The translations under genes were made by a program, and so were the position numbers. Shown in pieces: positions 36,911 to 45,859 of a stretch of 64,000 nt of DNA. Origin of the DNA: Desulfurispirillum indicum S5. GTDB taxonomy: Bacteria > Chrysiogenota > Chrysiogenetes > Chrysiogenales > Chrysiogenaceae. The stretch's first letter is position 1; each line of letters begins with the position of its first letter. The DNA lies in assembly GCF_000177635.2 (NCBI RefSeq), contig NC_014836.1:663501-727500 (forward strand), written 5' to 3'. A model generated the notes under the pieces. It saw only the letters and a list, made by a program, of their open reading frames with translations. It ran no database searches and was not told where the DNA came from.

Positions 36911-37399
36911 ATGTCTAAAGTGCAATCATGGGAAGTCTCAGATGCTTTCTGGCAAAGAGTTGAGCCTTTGCTGCCAATCCAGCAAAGAGATCTTGACAAG
37001 GTCTACAAGCGCAAGCCTGGTGGTGGGCGCAAGCGACTTAACCCCAGGAAGGCGTTTTCCGGCATTGTCTATGTTCTGCGCACCGGTTGTCAGTGGAAAG
37101 CGATACCCAAGGAGCAGTTTGGTTGCGCCAGTGCCGTGCACAAGTACTTCATTGAGTGGAGTAAGGCCGGTGTATTCGAAGCTATTTGGCGTCAAGGGCT
37201 GGCTGAGTACGACGAGATGGAGGGAATTGCCTGGGAGTGGCAAAGCATAGATGGCGGAATGTACAAAGCACCAATGGCTCTTGAAACCGTAGGGAAGAAC
37301 CCGACGGATCGGGGAAAAAAACGGGAGCAAGCGTCATGTCCTGGTGGACGGTCGTGGCGTCCCGTTGTCCATCGTCGTAACCGGAGCGAACCGGCATGA
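36911..37399 (+). CDS. IS5-family transposase, first frame
   Basis: 162 residues with the DUF4096-type N-terminus (WEVSDAFWQRVEPLLP, GGRKRLNPRKAFSGIVYVLRTG) and the first catalytic Asp in SIDGGMYKAP. At a run of seven A (about 37315-37321) the family sequence moves to the other frame. Losing one A gives TDRGKNGSKRHVLVDGRG exactly, so the product is made by slippage or the gene is damaged. Confidence 0.85.
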   Translation: MSKVQSWEVSDAFWQRVEPLLPIQQRDLDKVYKRKPGGGRKRLNPRKAFSGIVYVLRTGCQWKAIPKEQFGCASAVHKYFIEWSKAGVFEAIWRQGLAEYDEMEGIAWEWQSIDGGMYKAPMALETVGKNPTDRGKKREQASCPGGRSWRPVVHRRNRSEPA

Positions 37400-37748
37400 T
37401 GTGAGCCAGCTTGAAGCTGTTCTTGATGGCGTAGTCTTCGAGAAGCCTGCAGAGCAGGAGCAGCATCTTTGCGCAGATTGTGGCTACAAGGGAAAGCAGG
37501 CGCTCAGCAGCATTCTTCAGCGCGGATACATACCCCATGTAAAGCAGCGAAAAGAAGAGATCGAGGACAAGAAGCGTGACCCATCAAAGAAGGCGAGGCG
37601 CTGGATAGTGGAAGCATCTATTTCCTGGTTCAACCGTTTCAGGAAGATTCATGTGCGCTTTGAGAAGCTTGAGGTCACTCACTACGGGTTGACGTGTCTT
37701 GCGGCAGCCATAATCACATACAGGAAAATCGGCGTAATTTATGGATAA
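37344..37748 (+). CDS. IS5-family transposase, second frame
   Basis: 134 residues from an internal ATG; the true product is a fusion with the first frame. It holds the second catalytic Asp (TGANRHDV) and the Glu of the DDE triad in RRWIVEASISWFNRFRKI, reaching the right terminal repeat. Confidence 0.85.
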   Translation: MDGRGVPLSIVVTGANRHDVSQLEAVLDGVVFEKPAEQEQHLCADCGYKGKQALSSILQRGYIPHVKQRKEEIEDKKRDPSKKARRWIVEASISWFNRFRKIHVRFEKLEVTHYGLTCLAAAIITYRKIGVIYG

Positions 37749-37752
37749 GTTC

Positions 37753-38017
37753 TAAATACTCCGAACAGGCGGTCAAGGATCTTCACGGATTCAACAGCGT
37801 CGATCGCCAGCTCATTGTCAAAAAAATCCATTATTTGCGGGATAACTTCAATTCTCTGAAGCAGACCAGGAAAGTCACTGAACTGAAGGGAAGCCGCTTC
37901 TCCGGGCAATATCGCTTTATCGTAGCCCGCAAGATTCGGGTGCTTTTTCGCGTTGATGGCGATGTGTTGACGCTCCTGGTGTTGCGGGTTGGCCTGCGCA
38001 AGTCCATTTACACGTGA
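37753..38017 (+). pseudogene. RelE/ParE-type toxin, 5' end displaced by the IS
   Basis: Encodes KYSEQAVKDLHGFNSVDRQL..., then KGSRFSGQYRFIVARKIRVLF and LLVLRVGLRKSIY, a RelE/ParE mRNA-interferase or gyrase-poison fold. The first two codons (GTG CTT at 36821) are separated by the IS. Read from inside the IS (ATG 37694) a hybrid of 107 residues is possible. No antitoxin gene is visible downstream, where repeats begin. Confidence 0.75.
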
Positions 38018-38091
38018 CAGGCTGCTGAAAAGCCTCACGCACGCCTTGCACCTGAGAACTTCTCAATTGCCTGTGTGTTTTGAGGTATTGA
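38017..38091 (+). repeat. repeat family A, internally deleted copy
   Basis: GACAGGCTGCTGAAAAGCC followed directly by the GCACCTGAGAACTTCTCAATTG segment and TTTTGAGGTATTGAAAG; the middle is missing. It abuts repeat B. Confidence 0.75.
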
Positions 38092-38400
38092 AAGACACTT
38101 TCTTTAAAATTATCTTTTCAGAAAAGACAATCTCCTCTCGCAAAGCCGCTGAGAACGCAAAGAAGATGGGCAGCCAAATCAGTTAAACTTGTATTTTTCT
38201 CTGCGTCTTCGCGACTTGAGTGAGCGCAGCGAACGGGCGTGAGATCCTGCCTTTCCATTCGCGTTCATTCGCGTCTATTCGCGGTAACTTCCGTGTCTTC
38301 CGTGATTTCCGTGGTTAAGCTCTTCCGGTTTCCCCTCCCCACAGTCTTTGCGTGAAATTTCCCCCATTTGTGCATGTTCGCGTTCATTCGTGGTTCATAA
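38092..38400 (-). repeat. repeat family B, reverse copy
   Basis: Reverse complement of the 46.3-46.7 kb and 51.0-51.4 kb units, with blocks CTTTTCAGAAAAGACAATC, GCAGCCAAATCAGTTAAAC and the ATTCGCGTTCATTCGCGTC string. Junction with repeat A is the same as at 46.7 and 51.4 kb. Confidence 0.85.
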
Positions 38401-38704
38401 TGTCTCTTGAAGCCTTGACGGCCTTTTCCCCATTCGTGGTTCCATTCGAAGACGAGGTGGTCCACCTGGCCGGTGGGGCTGATGATGAGTTCAGCGGCGG
38501 TGGCGTGGAACTCTTCTTCAGCGTCCATGGTGTCGCCAGATGCTGGAAAGCGGCTCTTTCTGGCCGGGTGCAATGCTTCCGGCTTTCATGGCTGCAGCGT
38601 GTGCCGCTATGGGTGTTGCCGATAGTGCTGTGGGGCTGGTAAGATGGCGCAACTGGCGGCGTATTGAAGACGGGCTGGTCTGAATTTCTTTTCCGGGAGT
38701 GCCC
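38401..38704. other. no confident gene
   Basis: On the minus strand a frame reading EEEFHATAAELIISPTGQVD and FEWNHEWG looks partly protein-like but runs into repeat B and has no plausible start. Probably remnant DNA. Confidence 0.35.
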
Positions 38705-39058
38705 ATGAGCACTATGCATGTCGAAACCTTTCTCAATGATCTGCAAAACCACAGCGAATCGCAGTACGCGCTTGTGAGGGCGTTGCGAGAAACGGTGCTG
38801 GCGGTTTGCCAGGGGAGTGGCGAAGAGATGAAGTACGGGGGCATCCTTTTCAGCGGGGCTGAACCGTTCTGCGGTATTTTTGCCTATACGGGTCATGTTT
38901 CGCTGGAGTTCAGTCGGGGGGCGATGCTGCCCGATCCCCACGGCGTTCTGGAGGGTGGCGGCAAACTGCGTCGTCATATCAAACTGCGCGCGCTTCAGGA
39001 TATTGCGGATCGGCATGTTGCTGAATATGTGCAGGCTGCCTTTGGGTTGCAGGGGTAA
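38705..39058 (+). CDS. DUF1801-family protein
   Basis: 117 residues from ATG 38705 (GGAG upstream). The pattern VRALRETVLAV, EEMKYGGILFSG, CGIFAYTGHVSLEF, and HIKLRALQDI is that of YdhG/DUF1801 proteins, small SRPBCC-unrelated folds of unknown activity. It is followed five bases later by the acyltransferase gene, so these two and the flavin-type gene form a unit. Confidence 0.8.
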   Translation: MSTMHVETFLNDLQNHSESQYALVRALRETVLAVCQGSGEEMKYGGILFSGAEPFCGIFAYTGHVSLEFSRGAMLPDPHGVLEGGGKLRRHIKLRALQDIADRHVAEYVQAAFGLQG

Positions 39059-39063
39059 GCGCG

Positions 39064-40038
39064 ATGGACCGGAGTACTTTGCCAACCACTGCTGGGTCGA
39101 ATGCTGCCTGGGAAGCTCCTGCTGCGGGAGGGTCTTTCCTGCTGGGTGTTCTGAGTTCCCTTGCGCTGCTGTTGTATACGCTGTTTCTGGGAGCGTTCCT
39201 CTATGTCTTTATCCTGTTGCGCCTGATTCTGCCGCAAGGTCTGGCCAGGGGTGTGGCCAATCCCATGGTCGAGGCCACTGCGGGTTTGTGGGTGCGGGGT
39301 ATTCTGTGGTGGCTGAACCATGTGTACCGGGTTCAGTGGGATATTCAGGGGTTGAGTCGCATTGGTCGGCGGGAGTGGTTTCTGATTAATGCCAATCACC
39401 AGAGCTGGGTGGATATTTTTGTGCTCTACGCCCTCTATCTGGGCAAGGTGCCGCTTTTGAAGTTTTTTATCAAACGGGAGCTCGCCTATCTGCCGATTGT
39501 GGGGCAGGCGTGGTGGGCGCTGGACTTTCCCTTTATGCGCCGTTACTCCCGTGAGTATCTGGCCCGGTATCCGGAAAAGGCCGGGAAGGATCTGGAGCAG
39601 ACGCGCAGGGCCTGCGAGAAGTTTTCCCAGGTGCCCACCAGTGTGATGAACTTCCTGGAGGGTACCCGCTTCACCGAGCAGAAGCGCAGGCGCACACAGT
39701 CGCCTTTCCAGTACCTGCTGAAGCCTAAGGCCGGTGGTCTGGCCTTTGCGATTCAGTCCCTGGGGGATCGGTTCAGTGCTTTGACCAATGTGACCATTTA
39801 CTATCCTGACGGGATTCCCACTTTCTGGGCGATGATGTGCGGTGCGTTTCGCCGCTGTGTGGTGCGCATTGATGAGAAGCCGATTCCGGCGCACTTCAGT
39901 CAGGGCGACTACGGGAGCGATCCTCTGTTGCGTCAGGAGATTCAGCAGTGGGTAACGGATATCTGGCAGGAGAAGGATGAGCAGCTGCGACAGCTGCATG
40001 AAGAGCATAGCCGGCGTCTACCGGCTGCAGGGGGGTGA
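39064..40038 (+). CDS. lysophospholipid acyltransferase (PlsC/YihG type)
   Basis: A 324-residue inner-membrane protein with an N-terminal hydrophobic segment (about 25-55), then the HX4D motif NHQSWVDIF, the substrate block RRYSREYL, and FLEGTRFTEQKRR (motif III, as in YihG). It should acylate a lysophosphatidic acid-like acceptor. YihG-like proteins act as extra 1-acyl-G3P acyltransferases. Gap to the next gene is two bases. Confidence 0.9.
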   Translation: MDRSTLPTTAGSNAAWEAPAAGGSFLLGVLSSLALLLYTLFLGAFLYVFILLRLILPQGLARGVANPMVEATAGLWVRGILWWLNHVYRVQWDIQGLSRIGRREWFLINANHQSWVDIFVLYALYLGKVPLLKFFIKRELAYLPIVGQAWWALDFPFMRRYSREYLARYPEKAGKDLEQTRRACEKFSQVPTSVMNFLEGTRFTEQKRRRTQSPFQYLLKPKAGGLAFAIQSLGDRFSALTNVTIYYPDGIPTFWAMMCGAFRRCVVRIDEKPIPAHFSQGDYGSDPLLRQEIQQWVTDIWQEKDEQLRQLHEEHSRRLPAAGG

Positions 40039-40040
40039 AC

Positions 40041-40517
40041 ATGCGTCGCACAGATCGGCAGATTCACGATGGTGAAATGGTGGAGAGTATTCTGCGTCAG
40101 GCGCAGGTGTGTCACCTGGCCCTGGTGGATCGGGGGGCGCCCTATCTGGTCGCTCTGAACTATGGGTTCCACTTTCAAGAAAACCAGTTGACGCTGTATT
40201 TTCACTGTGCGCGGGATGGGCGCAAGCTTGATATTCTGCGGAGTAACGATTCAGGGTACTTTTTCATCGACACCGATCACCGTCTGGTGGAAGGGCAGAG
40301 CGCCTGTCAGTGGAGCATGAAATACCGCAGTGTTGCCGGTTCCGGGCGCGTTGAGACGGTTGATGACGAAGTCCTCAAGGTGGAGGGGTTGCTGCGCATT
40401 ATGGAGCACCACTCTGGACGGACGGACTTCGAGTTTGACAGCCGGGTGCTGGAGCACGTGCTGGTGCTGCGTATGCGTGTGGATGCCTTCACGGCCAAGA
40501 GCAACCATCCGGCGTGA
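40041..40517 (+). CDS. pyridoxamine 5'-phosphate oxidase-like flavoprotein (NimA-like)
   Basis: 158 residues. The split-barrel FMN fold is indicated by CHLALVDRGAPYLVALNYG, LYFHCARDGRKLDIL, WSMKYRSVAGSGR, and an Arg/Val-rich end (VLVLRMRVDAFTAKSN). Related proteins bind FMN or F420 and include nitroimidazole-resistance NimA. Start ATG 40041 follows GGGGGG; a GTG two codons earlier is possible. Confidence 0.87.
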   Translation: MRRTDRQIHDGEMVESILRQAQVCHLALVDRGAPYLVALNYGFHFQENQLTLYFHCARDGRKLDILRSNDSGYFFIDTDHRLVEGQSACQWSMKYRSVAGSGRVETVDDEVLKVEGLLRIMEHHSGRTDFEFDSRVLEHVLVLRMRVDAFTAKSNHPA

Positions 40518-40703
40518 GGTCTGTTGCGCGGGTGGCTTTTCGCGCATCGTGTCTGCGCAGAATCTGCTCACCTGGGCAAAATTCAACCATTCAGTTGTTT
40601 TTTGCCGCCAGGTAACCTGTTGTCAATGAAGGGTTTTTGTTTTGGCATCCCATATGCAATACTCTCTGGCAACTCTCCTTCCTTCCATAGATCCCCCTTT
40701 CCT

Positions 40704-40733
40704 TCCCCTCTGCCCATTTGGCAGAGGGTTTTT
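40704..40733 (+). terminator. intrinsic terminator
   Basis: Nine-base stem CCCTCTGCC / GGCAGAGGG, loop CATTT, then TTTTTT. It would end the DUF1801-acyltransferase-PNPOx transcript, about 190 bases past its last gene. Confidence 0.8.
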
Positions 40734-40842
40734 TCTGTTATCTCTCAACGTTCGCATCTCCGACGGCACCGACCCTGATGCCATGCTGAAATGGCGGAAA
40801 TGGTTCTGCGCTGACGGCGTCGCTTGAGTACGTTGCAGCAAC

Positions 40843-41060
40843 GAGCGACTGCTCAAAAACGAAGAGATTTTCACACAAAGCCCACAAAGGCGCAAAGAAA
40901 GGCAAAGGGAAAAGCAGTTTCCACCGCGAATGAACGCGAATATACACGAATGGGGGGAAATTTCACGCAAAGACTGTGGGGAGGGGAAACCGGAAGAGCT
41001 TAACCACGGAAATCACGGAAGACACGGAAGTTACCGCGAATAAACGCGAATGGAGAGGCA
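40843..41060 (+). repeat. repeat family B, partial copy
   Basis: Runs from GCGACTGCTCAAAAACG through CACAAAGGCGCAAAGAAAGG, the GCGAATGAACGCGAAT block and ACCACGGAAATCACGG to GCGAATAAACGCGAATGG. The downstream half seen at 46.5 and 51.3 kb is absent. Confidence 0.85.
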
Positions 41061-41338
41061 GAAACAGGCCGTTCCCCCCTGAGCCCGTCCGGTGAGTGCG
41101 ACGCCTGGCTGGCAAGACCCGAAGGGACACTCACAGGAAGTGAGTGGTTCGGCAGCACTGCAGGGAGGCAGTGTCTGCCGGATCTCCAGAACAGGCGAGC
41201 CAACGATCCGGAAGTACGGGTGTTCGGGGGGCGCGTTTTTCGTTCTTTTTGCGCGGTCAAAAAGGACAGTATCCGTACGCGTGGTAAACATCAGATCAAT
41301 GACGCCTGAAACCAGGATGGCAAGATGCAAAACTCCAG
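41061..41338. repeat. repeats D and C, no gene
   Basis: 41088-41142 is an inverted copy of 28021-28075. 41186-41275 (CTCCAGAACAGGCGAGC... GCGCGGTCAAAAAGGACAG) recurs at 51648-51735 and in part at 46755-46795. Confidence 0.7.
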
Positions 41339-42091
41339 TTATTTCCACAGCTCCTGTATGGGGGTTTCAGGTGAAAAGTGGTGGGCGATCTGGGCCTGCA
41401 GCAGCTCTGCTGTGGCCAGGGCATCGGTCAGGGCGTGGTGGGGGCGGTAGTGGGGCAGGTTGCAGCGAGCGCGACTGGCGGCCAGCCGTATGGAGACGGG
41501 TTTTCTGCCCAGCAGGCGGGCCAGCAGCCCCGGAGGTTTCTGGCGGTGCAGCCGCGCTTCCAGCTCCATGGTGTCGATGACGGGGAACTGGATGCCCTCG
41601 CCGATACGGGCTTTCAGGGCTGCGTCCAGGAAGCTGCGTTCAATTCCCCGGTGGTGGACGACCATGACATGGCCGGCCATGGCTTCCAGAAGTTCATCAA
41701 GGATTCGCGCCAGATCAGGAGCCGTGGCGACGTCGGAATGGGTGATGCCGTGCACGACGATGGACTGGCTTTCCAGCTGTACCCGTGGCTTGACAATCCA
41801 GTGACGCGCCTCGGCACAGCGGATGCGCTGCAGGCTCATGGGCACGAGGCCGATGCTGACAATGCCGTGGCGCTTCGGGTCAAAGCCTGTGGTTTCAAAG
41901 TCCAGGGCCAGCAGGGGCACCTGGGAGATGGGGGTGTCGCCATCCACCACCCCGGCGCCATAAAAGGCCTGAAGGCGCTGATCGCGAGCTTTCGCCGCCA
42001 GGGCGCGCAAACGGGTGGGCCAGTCGGGCGCGGTGGTCTCCACCTGATTGAGTTGTGGTTCCTCTTTGCGTGGCGAAGGCAGGTAGAACAT
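41339..42091 (-). CDS. DEDDh 3'-5' exonuclease (DNA polymerase III epsilon-like)
   Basis: 250 residues with the exonuclease motifs LALDFETTGFD (ExoI, Asp and Glu), VVHHRGIERSFLD (ExoII) and HHALTDALATAELL (ExoIII, His and Asp). The N-terminal 60 residues are a family-specific extension. It follows the CBS/DUF294 gene by ten bases in the same direction. An epsilon-like exonuclease paired with a DUF294 protein is a recurrent arrangement; substrate unknown. Confidence 0.88.
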   Translation of the reverse strand: MFYLPSPRKEEPQLNQVETTAPDWPTRLRALAAKARDQRLQAFYGAGVVDGDTPISQVPLLALDFETTGFDPKRHGIVSIGLVPMSLQRIRCAEARHWIVKPRVQLESQSIVVHGITHSDVATAPDLARILDELLEAMAGHVMVVHHRGIERSFLDAALKARIGEGIQFPVIDTMELEARLHRQKPPGLLARLLGRKPVSIRLAASRARCNLPHYRPHHALTDALATAELLQAQIAHHFSPETPIQELWK

Positions 42092-42101
42092 GGGGTGCCC
42101 T

Positions 42102-43982
42102 TCAGTTGACGCGACCGGGCTGGTAGCGGAATTTCAGGAATTTCTGGGCGTTGCTGAGAATCTGAAAGGCATCCTTGAGGTTCTTGCGCTCAAAGTCGGA
42201 GAGCTGTTCAGGAACAACACTGTTGTCGGGCTCCTCTGCTTCCTGAAGAGACAGTGCCTGGTGGCGGATGCGCACCATGGCGATGAATTCCAGGGCGTCA
42301 CGCAGGTCGGGCCCGCGCCCGCTGGGCAGGATGCCGGCGTCTATGATGTCGCTGAGGCGCTCAAAGGAGTTGCGGGCCTGGGAACCGATTGCCAGGCTGT
42401 GCACCCGGATCAGGTCTGTCAGGGGAGCGGTACCACGCCGCTTGATATTGATGGAGTTGCTGTGCTTGCCATCCTGCTCCATGACAAAATCTTTAAAAAA
42501 GCCGAGGGGTGGGGTGCGTCCCAGGGCATTGCGGGCCATGCAGGCCAGGAAGCGGGAGCTGCGCCTGGCGCGGTGGGCGATCAGGTCGTTGAGCTGGTCG
42601 GCCCACTGGGTTTTCCCCCATACTCCCTCCAGGTCAAAGAATATGGAGCTGTTGAGCAGGAACTGGGGGGTGGGCTTGTCGATCCAGTCACGAAAACAGG
42701 CTTCCCACACCTGCAGGGGCTGACGCCACTGCCTGTTGGTGGCCATGATGCCGCCGGTGCAGTAGGTGTAGCCACAGGCAGCCAGCCCATCGCTGACAAA
42801 GGCGGCCAGCTTCTGGAAGTACTCGTCGTGCTGCTGCGGGTCGAAATGGTTGTCGAGGATCAGGGCGTTGTCCTGGTCGGTGACAATGGTCTGTTCGTCG
42901 CGGGCCATGGAGCCCAGCGCCAGGAAGCAGTAGGGCACTGGTGGTGGTCCCAGCTGTTCTTCGGCCAATTCCAGCAGCCGTTGCTTGAAGCTGCGGCCAA
43001 TAACCGCCATGGCGCTGCCGATCATGCGGGAGTTGGCATCTTCGTTCACCATGCGCAGGAAGCAGGAGCGCACATCGGCACGCAAGGACTGCAGGCCTTC
43101 CACGTCGTTCTGGCGGAAGATGCTGCTGACCACAAAGAGGCTGTTCTGTGACTCATAGCGAATGATGTCGGATATGGCCACGACGCCGATGGGTCTGTGG
43201 TTTTTCAGCACCGGCAGGTGGTGGACGTTGTGGCGCAGCATCAGCAGCATCGCCTCAAAGACCAGTTGATTGTGTTCAACGGTGACCAGCTCTGTGGACA
43301 TGATCTGCGCTACGGGTGTGCTGTAGTCCAGACCGGGCGTGACCAGGCGGTTGCGGATATCGCGATCGGTGATGATGCCCGCCATGGGGGAAGTGTTCTC
43401 GCGGTTTTCTGCCGTGTCATTCACGATCAGCAGCGAAGAGACCGACTCTTCGGACATCTTCTGACAGGCCTGCTGCGCGGTGGCCTGGACGCCGATAACC
43501 ACCGGATCGCGCTGCACCAGGGTCAGTACCTTGGCCGTCATCAGCTCGTTGGCATCCTCCCGGCGCGAAACAGCCTGACGCAGGCGCGTGCGATCCTCAA
43601 TTTCCACAAAGTCGGCAAAGAGTTCAAATTGTTCGAAGAGTTCGCTGAAAACCGGTTCCGGGATCAGGTAGATCAGGGAATCCTCAAGGGCAGTGGCGGG
43701 AAAGCGCACCCGGCGGTTGCGCAGCAGCCCGAACTCTCCAAAAATGCCCCCTTCACTGAGGCGGTTATAGAGTTCGCCATTGCGACGGAAAATTTCCACC
43801 GCGCCGCTGCGCACCACGTGCAGGGCATCAATCTCCTGGCCAAATTCCAGGATGGGTGTTCCCGCCTTGAAGTAGCTGATTTCCACCCTGCTGGCCACTC
43901 CAGCCAGAACCTCTTCGGGCAGATCCCGAAAGGGCTGGTGGGAACGCAGAAAATCCAGAATCTCCAGGTGTTCAACTTCCAC
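42102..43982 (-). CDS. cNMP-binding / CBS / DUF294 putative nucleotidyltransferase
   Basis: 626 residues from GTG 43982 (GGGGG upstream), about 24 bases after the BCCT stop; the open frame extends upstream into that gene. In order: a cyclic-nucleotide-binding domain at about 10-130 (GEFGLLRNRRVRFPATA), two CBS motifs at about 155-290 (GIITDRDIRNRLV, GVVAISDIIRYE), a DUF294 nucleotidyltransferase-like domain (LALGSMARDEQTIVTDQDNALI, like GlnE/GlnD cores) and its C-terminal partner domain. In homologues it is linked to solute uptake genes and may regulate the transporter in response to nucleotides. Confidence 0.88.
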   Translation of the reverse strand: MEVEHLEILDFLRSHQPFRDLPEEVLAGVASRVEISYFKAGTPILEFGQEIDALHVVRSGAVEIFRRNGELYNRLSEGGIFGEFGLLRNRRVRFPATALEDSLIYLIPEPVFSELFEQFELFADFVEIEDRTRLRQAVSRREDANELMTAKVLTLVQRDPVVIGVQATAQQACQKMSEESVSSLLIVNDTAENRENTSPMAGIITDRDIRNRLVTPGLDYSTPVAQIMSTELVTVEHNQLVFEAMLLMLRHNVHHLPVLKNHRPIGVVAISDIIRYESQNSLFVVSSIFRQNDVEGLQSLRADVRSCFLRMVNEDANSRMIGSAMAVIGRSFKQRLLELAEEQLGPPPVPYCFLALGSMARDEQTIVTDQDNALILDNHFDPQQHDEYFQKLAAFVSDGLAACGYTYCTGGIMATNRQWRQPLQVWEACFRDWIDKPTPQFLLNSSIFFDLEGVWGKTQWADQLNDLIAHRARRSSRFLACMARNALGRTPPLGFFKDFVMEQDGKHSNSINIKRRGTAPLTDLIRVHSLAIGSQARNSFERLSDIIDAGILPSGRGPDLRDALEFIAMVRIRHQALSLQEAEEPDNSVVPEQLSDFERKNLKDAFQILSNAQKFLKFRYQPGRVN

Positions 43983-44005
43983 GGTGTCCCCCACAAAAAC
44001 GTCTG

Positions 44006-45637
44006 TTACGTACCGCGTGGCTCCGATGCCAGCCCTTTGACCAGAGAGACGCAGGCGATCAGCAGCAGAATCGTAAAGGGAAAGCCGGTGGACACCGCCA
44101 TGGCCTGCAGAGCCACCAGACCACCACCTACCAGCAGCGCGATGGCTACCAGCCCTTCGAACGTGCACCAGAAAACGCGCTGGGGCGTGGGCGCGTCAAT
44201 TTTTCCGCCTGCGGAAATCACATCAATGACCAGGGAACCGGAGTCTGAAGAGGTGATAAAGAAGACCACCACCAGGATAATTGCCACAAATGAAGTGATC
44301 TGGGCCAGAGGCAGCACATCCAGCATGGTGAAGAGCTGCAGGGGCAGGCCCGCCGATGCCACCGCTTCGTAACCCTGTTGTGCATACTGATGAATGGCTG
44401 TGCCTCCGAAAACACTCATCCAGAGTATGCAGGCTGTGGAAGGGATGATCAGCACGGAAATGAGAAATTCGCGCACCGTGCGCCCACGGGAGACCCTGGC
44501 AATGAACATTCCCACAAAGGGCGACCAGGAAATCCACCACGCCCAGTAGAAGGCCGTCCAGCCCTGGGAGAAGTTTGCGTCCTCGCGCCCGATGGGATTT
44601 GCCAGGGCCGGCAGATACTGGAAGTAGGCAACGATATTGGCGAAGAAGCCGCTCAGGATGAGCATGGTCGGGCCCACGATGATCACAAAGAGCAGCAGCA
44701 GAGTCGCCAGGGTCATATTAATCTGGGAGAGGCGCTTGACCCCGGCATCCAGCCCGGCCACAACCGAGACCAGCGCGATAGCCGTAATGCCGATAACCAG
44801 GAGCACCTGGGTTGTTACCCCTTCGGGGAGTCCAAACAGATAGTGCAGACCGGCACTGGCCTGGGAGGCTCCGAGGCCAAGGGATGTGGCCAGACCAAAA
44901 AGCGTGGCCAGAATTGCCAGAATATCAATCACATGGCCCGGCCAGCCCCACACCCGCTCGCCCAGCAGCGGGTAGAAAACCGAGCGCATGGTCAGGGGCA
45001 ACCCCTTGTTGAAGGCGAACAGGGCCAGCCCCAGCGCCAGAACAGAATAAATTGCCCAGGGATGCAGCGCCCAGTGGTAAATAGTGGCCGCCATGCCCAG
45101 GCGCTGAGCCTCTGCCGCATCTCCGGCAGCCCCACCCAGGGGAGACCAGTCAGTGCGCACACCATTTTCCACCGAAGTGCCCCCAAAGGCTGTGGTGAAG
45201 TGGGAAATGGGTTCCGAAACCCCATAAAACATCAGGCCGATACCCATGCCCGCCGCGAAAAGCATCGAGAACCAGCCCAGATAAGAGTAATCAGGCTTGG
45301 CCTCAGTGCCGCCCAGGCGAACTTTTCCCAGGGGTGAGACGATGAGGAACAGGCAGAGCAGTACGAAAATATTGCCCGCGCTGATAAAAAACCAGTCGAG
45401 GTGAGCTGTCAGCCATCCGCGCAGACCGCTGAAAAGGGGCTCCACATGATTCTGAAATGCCAGAGTCAGCACCACGAAAGCGATAACCCCCAGACCGGAA
45501 ATGGCAAAAACCCGGTTGTGAATATCCAGGCCGAATGGCCCCAGGTTGATGACCACATTGTCCTGGCCGACCTGGTAGTCCGTGTCGATGGGATTGACTT
45601 CGCCATCGGGCGCCATGGGATCTCGTTCATCTTGCAT
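44006..45637 (-). CDS. BCCT-family transporter (betaine/choline/carnitine type)
   Basis: A 543-residue inner-membrane transporter with about 12 helices. Motifs: MGIGLMFYGVSEP (substrate and sodium region, here Tyr where many have Trp), the aromatic box region FYWAWWISWSPFVGMFIARVSRGRT, and SSDSGSLVIDVIS. Likely imports a quaternary amine as osmoprotectant or nitrogen/carbon source; specificity not determined. First gene of the three-gene unit with DUF294 and exonuclease. Start ATG 45637 follows AGGAGG. Confidence 0.93.
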   Translation of the reverse strand: MQDERDPMAPDGEVNPIDTDYQVGQDNVVINLGPFGLDIHNRVFAISGLGVIAFVVLTLAFQNHVEPLFSGLRGWLTAHLDWFFISAGNIFVLLCLFLIVSPLGKVRLGGTEAKPDYSYLGWFSMLFAAGMGIGLMFYGVSEPISHFTTAFGGTSVENGVRTDWSPLGGAAGDAAEAQRLGMAATIYHWALHPWAIYSVLALGLALFAFNKGLPLTMRSVFYPLLGERVWGWPGHVIDILAILATLFGLATSLGLGASQASAGLHYLFGLPEGVTTQVLLVIGITAIALVSVVAGLDAGVKRLSQINMTLATLLLLFVIIVGPTMLILSGFFANIVAYFQYLPALANPIGREDANFSQGWTAFYWAWWISWSPFVGMFIARVSRGRTVREFLISVLIIPSTACILWMSVFGGTAIHQYAQQGYEAVASAGLPLQLFTMLDVLPLAQITSFVAIILVVVFFITSSDSGSLVIDVISAGGKIDAPTPQRVFWCTFEGLVAIALLVGGGLVALQAMAVSTGFPFTILLLIACVSLVKGLASEPRGT

Positions 45638-45859
45638 GCAGCGTACCTCCTGTGAAAAGTATGATATCTGCCCGCAGATGGGCAGTCAGAGCAGTGGAAG
45701 AAAGGAAAGTGTTTCTGCAAAAGAGGTTACGCGCAAATGGTCAAGGGGTCAAGCGTTTTTCCGCCAGCTGCAGGAAAAGAAAAGGGATAGGGTGAAGAAG
45801 ATGACGCATGCGCAGGAGTCGGTTGGACATTGATGACGGCAGATTCGCCAGATACGTCG
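45638..45859. other. upstream region of the BCCT operon, no gene
   Basis: Must contain the BCCT promoter; none is clear. Repeat B begins at its far side. Confidence 0.4.

Larger units (their letters stand above)
36828..37752 (+). mobile_element. IS5-family insertion sequence (IS427-like), 925 bp
   Basis: Imperfect terminal inverted repeats GAGCTTGTCCATAAAT (left) and ATTTATGGATAAGTTC (right). The flanks are CTTA | element | TAAA, giving a 2-base TA target duplication as in the IS427 group. It encodes one DDE transposase in two frames. Removing it with one TA restores a GTG CTT AAA TAC TCC reading of the RelE-like gene, so the insertion hit the second codon of that gene. Confidence 0.88.

Noticed and set aside
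38384-39085. 233-residue minus-strand ORF
   Set aside because: Mostly antisense to the DUF1801 gene and repeat B, with no recognisable domain.
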